Assembly: GCF_022539315.1 (NCBI RefSeq)
Contig: NC_066316.1
Location: 9,501,501-9,565,500, forward strand
DNA length: 64,000 nt
Source of the DNA: Serinus canaria
Lineage: Eukaryota; Chordata; Aves; Passeriformes; Fringillidae
Reading direction: 5' to 3'
Shown here in pieces: positions 42,001 to 53,730 of the stretch. A program made the translations under genes and the position numbers. How positions within the stretch are numbered: position 1 is the first letter of the stretch; every line of letters starts with the position of its first letter. A model generated the notes under the pieces. The model worked only from the letters and a program-made list of their open reading frames with translations, had not been told where the DNA came from and ran no database searches.

Positions 42001-45000
42001 AGTTTTATTCAAAACTTGTGATGGATAGAAACGATTACCAAAACTAAAGATCAAGTTTAAAAAAAACCCAACCAAACCACAACCAAAATATCGTGTTTCT
42101 CAGGTGGTTTGTTTTAGTTTGCCTTATTTTGTTTGTTTGTTTTTATTTTAGTCATCTGTAACTTGTAGCATGAATGAAACCATCACATAAAAATGTTCAG
42201 CCTTTTATGCCAGTATCCTGAGACCTTATTCTTATCCTAATATGTTCAAAATGGACCTTGAAGGTGAGGATGGTGGTTGTGCAAAAGTGTTACTGTTTCC
42301 TTTTCTGAAGAAAAGAGGCTGCTACAGATAAATTGAGGACTGTTATATCTGAAAACAATGTTAATCCTATTTCTTGTTTGGTTTTGGCAGTACTTACAGC
42401 AGCAAAGTGTTCCGTGTTACCTTCCTGACTTTGGCTGTGTCTGTGGCTGTGCCACTGCTTGGAGTGACTGTTCTCCTGGATTGTCCTATAGACCCTCAGC
42501 CCATAAGGTAAAAGGTTCTTTTGTTTTGAAGCAAATGTTCTGGAAGCCTAACTTCTTCTGTGTGCTCTGTTGTTGTGTTTCAGCAAACAAGAGTTAACAG
42601 TGCAAAGTGGTTCTATCTGGACTGAGAAACTGGGGAGTGATTGCAATATTATTCACACCCAGTCTGTTTCTGAGCCATCTTGTGCAGTTATGTGTCCCTG
42701 CTGATCATGGAAGGAGCTGAATTACTTCCTTTAATCATTAATCTAGAAAATTATTGTCTGCTATCCAAGCTGTCAGTGCAGCTTGTAATTACACAGGTGC
42801 ACTCTTGCCTTCTGTGAGACAAGAACCGAAGGCCAAGTGCTCAAGCTACTGCAACACTTTTTGAACTATGCTTTATGTAAAGCATAACTCAGGGGTGCAG
42901 GAGTTGGCAAATTGGGGGAAAAAATGGTCAAATACATTGCTCAAGAATGTTTGCATGTTGTGCAAAGGATCACGTGCTCTTCCTGTTTTGTAGCTTGAAG
43001 GAACCTCCCCTCCTGACGGGTGTTTTAGAGCCCAACACCAAGTTACGGAAAGCTGAACGGCTGTGGGAAAACCAGCTGGTTGGACCAGAGTCCATTGTCA
43101 ATATTGGGGGTAAGCACTGGCAAAAGCAGCTTCTAAAGAAGGCTCTTTAAACGTTGTTCCATTGGGAAGAGTTTGTTCAGCAGTAGCCCTCTTAGGTAAC
43201 AAACTCTGGGAGTTATTTTCAATGTGCAGGTTTTCTAAAAGTAATTGTGTTATGCAAAAAAACCCCTAGGTTCTCTATGCTGTTTTTCTTCTCTTTCATG
43301 TCACATTAAAAATCCCTGTCTTCCAGGACTGAGACCATCAGCAGTGTAGTCCGGGGTACTTGCATTTGGAGGAAGTGGTCCCATTTTTCATTTGGCTAGC
43401 TCTTAACTGGGAATTAATATTTAGAAGCTACTACCTGTTCTTTTAAAGCTCATTGCTGCCGAGTAAGCTGAATTTTGTGGTGTTGATCTTTGCTTTTATA
43501 ACAGAAAACAAATCTCAATTTGATAAATAGCTTATTTACATTTTAATGCTGTTGCACAATATCATATCCCATGTTCATAACTCCCTCATGTTCCATATTA
43601 ATAACTGAAAGCTTAGATTCTTCTTGCAGGAAATCTAACCAACACAGGTGCCATCCTGTACTTTCCTCTTGTGGCAGGTGGGTTCTTCCCACGTCACAAC
43701 CCATGCCACCTCTGAGCAATTCCTTAATCAGTTCCCTGTGCTTCTGATGCCATGAGATCCTTGTAGTGGGAACATAGCATTGTGCAGGAGTTGTTTCTTG
43801 TGCCTCCTGAAGGAGGGGTAAGATTTGGAACTACTCTTAACCTTTACTGAAAGGTCCTTCAGTGCAGGACGTGCCATATAATTTATTTTCCTTCTACTTT
43901 ATCTTCTAATTTATTAGTAAAATATTTGTAAGAAAGTACATTACCCAGTAAGAAGCTACTGTAAATTCTGCCCTCAGATTACACTTTTTTACCTGTATCT
44001 GCTAACAGTGTGCTAAAGGGATTACCTGAAGCTGTTGATTTTTCATATTGCCTGGTTTCATCAGTCTTGTTGGAAACTCTTTATGGAAACCTTCCTGCAA
44101 GGGACAGCAGACCTATGAGTGAAATAATCAACCTGACTGGAAATAAGTTTTCTGTGAATAAAGTTGAAGTCTCCTTATTCCCTACTTCATGCTAGTAGAA
44201 GCATGCTTGCCAGTCTTATTTTGTGATCAGCCTAATCACACAAGTTGTTTTTGCAGATGTTCTGTTTACTGGGACAGCTGATGGGAAGATTATCAAAATT
44301 GAAGATGGGGAAATACAAACAATAGCCAGAATTGGCCATGGTCCATGTGGTGAGTGGCAGCTCCTGAGCACAGTGTGTTTGAAAATGTTGGGGTCAAGGG
44401 CATGTGTTGGTTAAACTGTGTTCAGTCTGGATTGCAGGTGCACATCTTGTTCTGCAGAAATTTGTAGCAGAAATATTAATGTGTTTGTATCAGTGAAGTA
44501 TGAGTGAAAATTTTGGAACATTGGAAGGAAGAGTAGAACAGAGGGCCAAAAGAATGGAAATGGGTGGTCTTGATAGCAAAGCACACAGTTTCCAGCTGTA
44601 AAATTTAAGAATGCAAGGAGGTTTTATGTCATGACTACCAGGCCTTCACCATGGATGGTGTGCTGGTGGCAAATCCTGCATCTTATCATTGGGAGGAAGA
44701 CAAGAGTGAAGTGCATCACAAATAACATTCCTTTTCCCATTAGTCCATCCAGAAAAAGCATCTATCTTAAGAAAAAAAATGGGCAGCAAGCTGATCTAAT
44801 ATTTGTGAAAGCTGAAGTTACTGAGATTCTGATCTGAAGGGACACCTCATAAAAACTGAGGACTTCTAAACAAGTGTGAGTGAATGAACTCAAGCTAATT
44901 TGTGAGTGGGAAAGTGTCTTGGCTTAAAACAATTATACAGACAGGACACTCCAAAATGAGTTATCTCTCCTTGTATTTTTAACCCTTCCTTTTTCACCAG

Positions 45001-48000
45001 TAAGGAGAGATGAATGTGAGAAGATGTAAGGGAAAAAAAAAGCAGTTGACTAAAAAAATAAAACAGCAACAACCAAGATAACAGTACTAACTACTAGATA
45101 CATACACTAGATGAATCTTTTTGATAAACAGCAACCAAGCCTCCATGATCACAGAGCCCCCTCATCCACCAAACAACAGCCACCAGGGAACAAGGACAAA
45201 ACAGAAGAATCCACTCCAAAACCAGTCAAATGCTGGTGATCCATCTGCTCCACACCACCTGAGAGGAACTCTCCTGACAGTGGCAGCTGGAACTGGGTCA
45301 GTGGCTGGGACTTCAGGAGAGAGGGGATGGTGCTGGTGGAGCTGTCCTGGGTGGCAGCAGCAAAAAAAGATCTGAAGGAAATCTCCTCCCTGGCCCAGAA
45401 ATGGAGCTGCCCCTGGCAACAGCAGCCAGAAGGATGTTACAGAATCCTCCAAAGTCTGGAGATAAACAAACCTGCCAGGCTGCTTTGCACTGCCTTGACT
45501 CAGAGAACCTGCCCCTGACAACTTTCTTGGCAGCCTGGCCAAAAAAAGCTGCAGCCTCTGCTCCCAAGCCCTAGGGAGAACAGAGGAGTTCTGTGTGCCT
45601 GTTCCTTCTCTTTTAAAGAGACCCCAGGTCACCTGCCTCCGTGAGCCTGGGCTAAAACACCCCATTCTTCCAGCTCCTGGATTCTAAAGGGACAGCAGTC
45701 ATCTTGGGCAGGTTGGTGTAGGGAAGATATGGAATACCATACACCTTTTTTGGGTTACCCAGGGCAGAAGGACAGCAACTTACTTAGAGATTTTTTAATA
45801 TAAATGTCACCTTCCCCATCTATGGAATTTTGCCTTGCATTTTGTTGTACCTCTTTCCCTTCCTGTCTTTGTAAGCACAGTGGGAGTTGTAGCTGCACTT
45901 GCTTTAGCAGAGATCCAGCCTTGGTATTTTCTCACTGCTAAATTGCAGTTATTTCTTGTGGAATTCTACACCTCTTTCTGAGCAAATTATTTGCTTCATT
46001 TAATGGGACTTCTGGAACTGAGTGAGGAAAACTGGTAGCAGCTTGTTTATTACAGAACCATCTCTGTGGGGAGTTTAATGTCCATCTCAGCAGTGCCTGG
46101 GCAGTCTGAGAAGCCTGGCTGGTGGTTGTTGGGACTGATGGGAGTTTTGTTTGTGGCAATGATACAAAAACTCACCTGAATTGTTTCTTGGGTCTGATGA
46201 GAGTTTTGTTTGTGGCAATGATACAGAAGCTCACCTGAGGTCCTGCAGCCCTGAGCTGATTACCAGTCAGAAATTAAGGTCAGGAACTGTTGCTGTCCTT
46301 ATTAGCTCTCATTGACATGTCCATCATTTGTTCTATGCAATTTTATGTGGATGATTAGACATCATTAGACTCTCACTTCATCAGACTCTGGGCTGACTTG
46401 GCAGCCCTCTCTTGGCTGCCTGATAAGTAGAACAACCTTGGTAGGACAGCTGATGGGAACTGGATTTAGGCATGAATGTGGGTGGGGGTGGGTGTGAAGA
46501 ATCACCTTTCTTTGTCCTGCTCATTTCCATTGGACTTGAGCAGCTTGGGAGAGGTGGGAAGGATGTGCTGCCCTGGTTCTTTGGGGCCAAAGTGGTAATG
46601 GGGAGCTTGGACTTTTGTGCTCCTTGAACTGGGAAGTGGAAAGGCTGTAGCCATCTGCCTTCTGCAAAAATTTCTCTGCTAAGGTATTCAGACTGCTGAT
46701 GTTCTGAAGTTCTTAGCTCTTCAGGCCTCAAATATCTCCTTTAATTAATCTAAATTCTTCCGGTTTGCAGAATCCCCTTTCCTCCTCATATAGAAGTCCT
46801 CAGTGTCTTTGTGTTGAGAAACTAGCTGTTCATGACAATGTTGGACCTTTTCAGAGAATGAAAGGGTTTTTTAATTTAAAAATTATTTAATTTTAAAAAC
46901 AGAGCACACCCACCCCCAAACCTGCATTAAACTGATTCTTTTGGAGAAAAAGAATTTTGTTAAATCCAAAATTCTGATTCTCCTCCAACTTGGGCAGCTG
47001 TTAGTTACTAGCCTGACAGATTCTATGATTATCTCTAGACTGGTGAAAACATGGCATGGAGATATCTGCTTCACTCCCACCTAGTAAGGGAGGAATCATT
47101 TTTAAATGAATGTATGTGCCATATGTATGCCATAGAGTTTTTATTAGCCATAGTTTGACTCAAAGGTCACATTTGCAAGCAAAGGAAAAAAAAGCAAACC
47201 AAACCTCAAATATTTTATTCTCTATTTTCCATCAGCCAGTGATGTCTGACTGCTTCTCAGGAAGCAGAGCTGCAGCACATGTAGAGTTTGTTTTGGAAGG
47301 CAAATGTAAATAATAATTGCTTCCTCTTCCTCCTCCTTTTTTTAGCTTTCATATCTCAGCTGACCCCATGTGGCATTGGATGTCCCTTTGGTCAGTCTGG
47401 GTCAGCTGTCCTGGCTGTGTCCCCTCCCAGGATCTTGCCCACCCCCAGCCTGCTGGAGAGAGCATTGATGCTGTGCCAGCCCTGCTCAGCAGTAGCCAAA
47501 ACACCTTTTTAGTTGCCTGTGCAAAGCACAGCACTGGGAGGGCTCTTCATCTCAGCCAGACCCAACACACCTGTGTAGGTACCCTGAATGCCTTGTATTT
47601 ATTTCTATTTGGAAAACCATTTTAAAATTGTTTCCTTAGGAGGCCGTGAAGATGAGCCGACGTGTGGAAGGCCACTTGGCATGAGAGTGGGGCCAAATCA
47701 CACCCTGTTTGTGGCAGATGCTTATTATGGACTCTATGAAGTTGATCCTGATACAGGTATAACTTTTCTGCTCCAGAGTTTTCTTCTGCTGACAAATCTG
47801 GGCTTCATTTGCAGTTTTGCCAGATGCTGCAGGCAAAGCAATACCTGTGTTTTTTTGTGAAGTGATTTGAAGCTGTCTGGATGAAATTAGTCATGCAAGA
47901 ACTTGATATTCATTTCCCTGAAGCAATCAGTTCCTCTCTGTGTCTGGCTGTCTGGATCAGAGCTACCAGTGACTTATCTTCTGGCATTACGTAGTTTTTG

Positions 48001-51000
48001 TTGTTAAAATTGGTATCCTAGGATCCATGAATAGATCTCTGTTGTAGCTGTTTGGTTTTCATAAAAAGAAAAGAAAAAGATTGATACATAAAACCTTTTG
48101 TCATGTTTGCTGTACTTTTGTTTCTGCCCTGATCTCACTGTGGTAGTGAGAAGCTCTTCACTTCCCTGTAACCCAAATCTACACAAAGGGAAGAGAGATG
48201 CATTTTGGTGTGGCTACACTGTGTGTCTTTTTTTTTCTTCTTTTTGTATCAGGTGAAACAAAGATGCTTGTGTCAACCAAAACACCGATAGAAGGCCAGA
48301 AGTTGTCATTTGTAAATGATCTTACAGTGACCAGGGATGGGAGGAAGATCTACTTCACTGACTCCAGCAGTAAATGGCAAAGACAAGACTACTTGTTCCT
48401 GCTTATGGAAGGCACAGATGATGGGCGGCAAGTATCTCCTTCCCTGTCCTGGTTTAGGGCAAATTTGGGAGAAAACCTCCAAAGGGGGCCTCTCCAGAAA
48501 GCAAAACCACATGGCCCTTCCACCAAACCGGTTCAAGAAGGATTCCTCGGAGAGAAGTGGAAAGAACCTGTTTATTTAACAGGCACTGCACCCCCCAGCA
48601 CACAAAATGAACAATACCAGATGACACCAATCTGAAAAAGATGACAAATTCAGAAAGTCTCTCCTGGGGTGGTTGCTCTGTTATTGGTCCCTCCAGCACT
48701 GGGGCAGCTGCTGCAGCCACAAGGTGCAAACTCTCAGTGTTTGCCAGGTCCCAGTCCGGAGCAGGTTTGAGTGGTTCCGAAAAAGGGAAAGGAAAAACAG
48801 TCCAGGGAACAATTTGGACTGCTTAGCTAAACTAACTAATGAGCAGAAGCAAAAAGCAGGAGCAAAGCAGAAGCAACAGCAAAGCAAGAAGCAAAAGCAG
48901 CGCTAGGTACTGCCCCATCTGTGTGTCCCACCAGCCGTGGGGGGAGCAGGCTGATAACAAAACCAAACTTTCACTCTTCAGAGCAATCTTGAAGGCACAG
49001 AACATAATATCCAGTAAAAACAGAACACACAAATAGGGATGCAAGCATCATAACATCACCCTAGGACACCAAGGCATTTCACTTGCTGTCAGCTCAGCTG
49101 TAGGAGTGAAATCACCACTTCCTTGATCTTCACATTTTTTCTCTTTATAAACCCACCTTTGTAAACACTGTACTGCACAGGGGAAGGTGAGGGAATTGTG
49201 TGGGTGTTGCTAATGAGACCTGCAGCAAAACAAATGAGATTCCCCTTTTTCCTTCAAGAGGACTGGCATGGAGCTTTGTTTTAAAAGTGAAGGGGTTAGC
49301 ATTGCATTCAGCACAAATCCTCCATGAATGCTGCCACTCTCAAGTGCCTTGTTATTTCTCTTGTGTTCATAAACAAATGCTTCCTGGCTATTCTGCCTTC
49401 TTAACTTAAATGTGGTGCATGTGAGAAAAGATGGAATGCCTGAAGAATGAAACACAGATGCATAAATATTCATCTTCCCTCAAAAATTGTTTATTTTCAG
49501 CCTCCTTGAATATGACACAGTGACAAAAGAAGTGAAAGTCTTAATGGTGGGGCTGAGGTTTCCCAATGGTGTGCAGCTCTCTCCTGCAGAAGACTTTGTC
49601 CTGGTGCAGGAGACTACCATGGCTAGAATCAGAAGGTGAGTATGACTTTGGAATTATTACTAGTCTGTGTAGGGATTGTTTAAATAAATGAATGGAATGC
49701 CAAAAGAAACCCTACACTTCAGTTATGCCTGGTTAAAAATGACAAAGAAGGTGACCTTCCTCAATACTTAATTTTTAAATTTCACTTTAAACACCTGGGT
49801 TGCATAATCTTTCCATTATGGGCTCCTTAAGCACAGTGGAGTAAGCTGACTTTTTTCCTGGGGAGAAGTGTGTGGCAGTGCTGTCTTTCCCTCTACTAAA
49901 ATAATGGGGAAAAATTTTTTTTTTAAATATCGGGACTCTCATTTATTATTTAAACTGTTTAAGTTTAGATGTTCTAATCTATTATCTATACTTTTCAGGT
50001 ATTATGTGTCTGGGCTGATGAAAGGTGGAGCAGATATGTTTGTTGAGAATATGCCTGGTCTTCCAGACAATATCAGGTTAAGCAGCTCTGGAGGATATTG
50101 GGTAGCTATGGCAGCTGTGAGACCCAATCCTGGATTTTCTTTGTTGGACTTCTTATCTGAAAAAACATGGATTAAAAGGATGATATTTAAGGTAAAAAAA
50201 ATATTAAAAAGAACTTTATTTAAAAATATCACTTTTAGTAGAGGAATTGAAGTGATAAATATTTGTTGTCCTTTTTCTTCCTCTTCACAGGAAGATTAAA
50301 AAAAACATTAGGTGCTGTGGTTAAAACTGTTGTTGCTTTCCCCTGGTTGAACAGCCCTTATATATTAATAGGTGGTAAAATTTAACATTTGCTTCTTTGA
50401 GTAGCAGGTACACATCTCTTAAGTTGCCTTCCATCTTGATCTTAGGAAAGAAAAAGAGACTATCTCTAACCATGCAGCAAGACAGGATCTCCATTTGGAT
50501 ATGTGAAGACTTCACCTGAAGTGCCTAAACTGCTTATTACCAGGTGTCTGAAGAGCATTTGGGAAGTGTGAGCTGTTCCCATGACTGCCCTAGGCACTCT
50601 AGGAGACAGTGCACGTTGTGGATGGTGTTAGGTGACATTTTGTTCTGGTTCACTTATGCCTGTTTTTGTGTCACCCCGCTTTCGGATGAGCAGGGATAAT
50701 GTGGATTTTTTAAGGGCTAAAGAAACAGCATGGTGCTTTTTTTAAACAATGCAAAGACTTGAAAATACTTCTTTCCTCAAAAAAAAAAAAAAAAAAAGCA
50801 AGCAGTGCTTAGGATTTCATTCCAGCTGAACAAGGTCTGTGCTGTCCCTGTCTCTCCTGGTGCAGTGCAGGAGCTCTGAGTGATGCTGTGGGGAGCTGGA
50901 ATCAGCTGCACCAGAGCAAGCTGCTGTCTCTTGTGTGAGCAGCCTTTCAGCCTGCCTCTGGACTAGAGTGAGCTTCTGCTGATCCTTTTGTTTCTTCTCA

Positions 51001-51393
51001 AGTTGGCTTTACAGATATTGATGTGTTAACCCTGTGTAAGAGTGTTCACTCAAAAAGTGTCCTTGTGTTCTTAGCTGCTGCTTCTGAGGAGCGTGGAGTG
51101 GTCTTTGCCTGTATAAATGTGTGAGATCAGATGGTGGAGAGCAAAACCTTTTGTTGATTCTCTTTCTCTTTCTTTTCTTCCAGTTGCTGAGTCAGGAAAC
51201 TGTGACAAAGTTTGTACCCAAATATAGCCTTGTTGTTGAACTCAGTGAGACAGGATCCTACAAAAGAAGCTTCCATGATCCCACTGGAGTGACAGTAGCT
51301 TATGTCAGCGAGGCACACGAGCACAACGGGCACCTTTACCTGGGATCCTTCCGCTCTCCCTATATTGGCAGACTTGATCTCCAGCATGTTTAA
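39007..51393 (+). CDS. APMAP: Adipocyte plasma membrane-associated protein (complete, 9 coding exons)
   Basis: APMAP is a single-pass type II membrane glycoprotein with a strictosidine-synthase-like beta-propeller; arylesterase activity and roles in adipocyte differentiation and APP processing have been reported. Exons: 39007-39098, 42391-42507, 42994-43109, 44257-44349, 47640-47756, 48253-48427, 49501-49635, 49999-50191 and 51184-51393. They sum to 1,248 nt, giving 415 residues plus TAA, about the length of mammalian APMAP (416). A short cytoplasmic tail precedes a membrane segment at about residues 40-60 (TFLTLAVSVAVPLLGVTVLL). The lumenal domain has an N-glycosylation sequon at Asn159 (NHT) and propeller motifs such as FVADAYYGLYEVD and LRFPNGVQLSP. 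The start ATG is in a good context inside the CpG island. Oddities are a GC donor after exon 6 and a pyrimidine tract in intron 1. CST7 lies downstream, convergent. Confidence 0.95.
39500..39926 (+). repeat. Polypyrimidine microsatellite: (TCTTCTCCTG)n then (CTCTC)n
   Basis: From about 39,500 to 39,714 a 10-bp unit (tcttctcctg) repeats about twenty times almost without variation. From 39,715 to 39,926 the strand is pure C/T, mostly (cctct)n with (ct)n interruptions. It lies about 400 bp into APMAP intron 1. Confidence 0.97.
42391..42507 (+). CDS. APMAP: APMAP exon 2
   Basis: A 117-nt exon between ttttggcag and gtaaaa. It encodes the start of the lumenal stem and the membrane anchor (TFLTLAVSVAVPLLGVTVLL), with two bases in and two out. 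Confidence 0.93.
42994..43109 (+). CDS. APMAP: APMAP exon 3
   Basis: A 116-nt exon between gttttgtag and gtaagc. It encodes LKEPPLLTGVLEPNTKLRKA and GPESIVNIG, the first lumenal strand region. Confidence 0.93.
44257..44349 (+). CDS. APMAP: APMAP exon 4
   Basis: A 93-nt exon between tttttgcag and gtgagt. It encodes a propeller blade (DVLFTGTADGKIIKIEDGEI, ARIGHGPCG). Confidence 0.94.
44930..45680. other. Possible LTR-like insertion in APMAP intron 4
   Basis: A GC-richer block of about 600 bp stands out from the AT-rich intron. Reversed, it reads like part of an avian LTR or ERV leader (gtttgtttatctccagactt, gaggattctgtaacatcctt). I could not define ends or a target duplication, so the identity is uncertain. 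Confidence 0.28.
47640..47756 (+). CDS. APMAP: APMAP exon 5
   Basis: A 117-nt exon between tttccttag and gtataa. It encodes GREDEPTCGRPLGMRVGPNH and FVADAYYGLYEVDPDTG, with the N-glycosylation sequon NHT. This is one of the best-conserved stretches in the family. Confidence 0.95.
48253..48427 (+). CDS. APMAP: APMAP exon 6 (GC donor)
   Basis: A 175-nt exon after tgtatcag. It encodes KLSFVNDLTVTRDGRKIYFT and on to GTDDG, then two bases of an Arg codon. The donor is CG|gcaagt (48,428-48,429), a GC rather than GT site with otherwise ideal consensus. The next exon completes the codon correctly, so the boundary is secure. Confidence 0.92.
48445..49068 (-). mobile_element. LTR element (ERVL-like, passerine type) in APMAP intron 6
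   Basis: On the minus strand it starts tgtcctagggtgatgttatg and ends aaccaggaca. A reversed polyadenylation signal lies near its 3' part (aataaa, plus 48,569). An Alu-free AGC/AGA-rich tract (gaagcaaaaagcaggagca) at 48,843-48,902 is typical of this LTR in songbirds, from memory. No coding interior was found. It begins 17 bp after the GC donor of exon 6. Confidence 0.55.
49501..49635 (+). CDS. APMAP: APMAP exon 7
   Basis: A 135-nt exon between ttattttcag and gtgagt. It encodes LLEYDTVTKEVKVLMVGLRF and PNGVQLSPAEDFVLVQET, a core strictosidine-synthase-like region. Confidence 0.95.
49999..50191 (+). CDS. APMAP: APMAP exon 8
   Basis: A 193-nt exon between cttttcag and gtaaaa, phase 0 at the end. 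It encodes YYVSGLMKGGADMFVENMPG, PDNIRLSSSGGYWVAMAAVR and a hydrophobic FSLLDFLSEK segment. Confidence 0.95.
51184..51393 (+). CDS. APMAP: APMAP exon 9 (terminal coding)
   Basis: A 210-nt coding part after tcttccag, ending in TAA at 51,391-51,393. It encodes LLSQETVTKFVPKYSLVVEL through GHLYLGSFRSPYIGRLDLQ. The 3' UTR follows; I found no convincing polyadenylation signal within the next kilobase. Confidence 0.95.
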   Translation: MLSQETVTKFVPKYSLVVELSETGSYKRSFHDPTGVTVAYVSEAHEHNGHLYLGSFRSPYIGRLDLQHV

Positions 51394-52559
51394 CTGCCTG
51401 CCCATGATGAGTCCCACTGTCCTGTGCTACTCCAGAGGTGCAGAGGAAGCATGTGCTTGAGGCAGTGCGTGACCAAGTGACAAAAAGTGTGTCAAAAAGT
51501 GACAGACAGTCTGTTATGGTGCAGCAGCGCTGTGGCCATAGGAAGAGATGCAGTTTGCTGTACCTGTCCTCTGTCTTGGCTGACTGCTCATGCTCTGGAG
51601 GTGGCCTGTGTTACTGTTCATATCTGAGGACTATGGGGAGGCATCATCATTCAGTTCGTGGTTCCTCCAAGGAAATCCACTGATTTTCCTGTGCCCAGCC
51701 TTGTTTGGAATCATCTTGAACAGACACCATCAAGTCGCCTTTAATGCAACTCTGTGTCGTCTTACTCTGGAAGGAATTGTGATGGATGGAATTGAATTGT
51801 GTGTGATTTGGGTGGAAGAGGGTGGCTTGCATGTGTTAATTTCTGTTTTAGTACCTCCTGTCCAGGAGTGATTACAGTGCATGTTCTCATGTTCTACCAT
51901 GGTGCTGTGGTAGAGGCAGCAACATCCAGGACATGCGTAGGAATCTAGTCATGCCATTGGGTTTCTTCAGTCCCAACCTGTGTAAGTAACATCAGACATT
52001 GCAATTAACTGTTAATCAACATGCAGAATCAAATTGGATCGTTACCTGTGGACTCCTGTGTTTCTTTATAGCATTGAGGTCAGATGATGAATGAAAGTTG
52101 CATTTTCTGTGTTATCAAGGACTAGTTCCAATGGCTCTGAAAAGGGTTGTTTGTAGTATTTCTTCCATGTTTTACCAGGTCCTGAAAGTCTCCATTATCT
52201 ATGTGACCATTCCAGGGAGAAGAGGGCTAGCTGCAGGAATCTTCAACATGCTTTCTGTGAAGAACTGGTAAAGATTTTGGGGAAGACTGGTGTCTGAAGA
52301 TGGATGTGGACTCAAATGGCACCTGTAAAATCTGCTCTTAGTGGATGAGGAAAGCTTTGGTGGCAGTTTTTGGAATGCAATAGTAGCTCATGTTTGCATG
52401 TCCAGGGACTTCCTCTGTTAACAGACACTCTACCTGGTAAATCTGGAGAGTGCCTTGCTGCCAGCTGTTGCAAAGGCAAGCCTGTGCTGTTCCATTTTGT
52501 GGCTGGAATGGCTGGCAGCACAAAGAAATTCCAGACAAGAACTCAAGTTTTGTAGAGGA

Positions 52560-53730
52560 GTCAGGGATGAAGGGGCTGTGGTAGACTTTGTGCTCACCAA
52601 CAAGGAGGGGGAATGCGCAGCTCAAGGGCAGCCTTGGCTGCAGGGATCATGAGGTGCTGGAGTCTAAGTTCCTTAGGGCAGGGGGGAGGGTGTAGAGCAA
52701 ACTTGCTGCCCTGGATTCAGGAGGGCAGACTGGCACCTTCAGGGATCTGCTTGGTAGGATACCATGGGATAAAGCCCTGGAGGGAAGAAGGGCCAGAGAA
52801 AGCTGGCTCACATTTAAGGATCACTTCTTCCAGGCTCAGCAGTGATGCATCCCAGTAGAGAGGAAGTTGGGCAAAAATGCTAGGAGGCCTTGTGTGGATG
52901 GACAGGAAGCTCCTGGACAAGCCCAGACACTGAGGCCTGTGGAGGGTGGAAGCAGGGGCTGTAGCCTGGCAGGAATACAGAGAGGTTGTTCAAGCAGCAA
53001 GGGAGGAGAGGAGATAAAGGTTAAGGTAAAGATAAAGAAAGTTAGAGGAGATAAAACTCAAATAATTAAATGTGGCCAGGGACATCAAGGACAGAAAGAA
53101 AAGCTTCTGCAGGTGTGTGGGTGATAAAAAGGAACACTAGGAAAAATGAGGACCCTCTCTGGAAGGAAAGGGGAGATCTGATTATCTGAGACATCTCAAA
53201 GGGTGAGGTGCTCAATGAGTGTTTTGCCCCCTTCTCCACCAGGAATTACTCCAGCCACACTGCCTGAGTTGCAGATAGGAAAGGCAGGGCCTGGGAGACT
53301 GAAGAATCACCCGCAGTAGATCACACTTTAGATCATCTGAGGAACATGAAGGTGCACAGGACCTGTTAAAATGCATCTACAGGTCCTGAGGGAACTGATG
53401 GGTGAAGTCACTATCCATTGTATTTGAGGAGTTGTGGTAGTCCAGTTAAGCTCCCACCAACTAGAAAAGGGAAAAATAACCCCCATTTAAAAAAAAGGCA
53501 AGAAAGGAAGTCCTGGGGAACTGCAGCCTGTCAGTCTCACCTCTGTGCCTGGCAGGATCACAGAGCAGAGAGATTAGAACATGTTACTCAGAGAAGTTGA
53601 GGATGCCCCACATTTGGAATTGTTCAAGGCCAGGCTGGAGGGGACTCTGAGCAACCCAGTCTCATGGGAAGTGTCCCTGATGGTCTTTGAGGTCCATTCC
53701 AACCCAAAGCATATTATAATTTTAAATAAG
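52560..53730 (+). mobile_element. CR1 LINE with large internal deletion (plus)
   Basis: A frame near 52,575 reads VDFVLTNKEGE, an endonuclease-region motif of avian CR1. At about 53,515 a reverse-transcriptase N-terminal block is recognisable (NCSLSVSPLCLAG, degenerate). The sequence then skips to the 3' end at about 53,585 (ggaattgttcaaggccaggc, tgaggtccattccaacccaa). Most of the reverse transcriptase is missing. It is inactive. Confidence 0.68.

Noticed and set aside
45162..45665. 167-codon minus-strand frame in APMAP intron 4
   Set aside because: It lies in a GC-richer block that looks repeat-derived, with no recognised protein motif.
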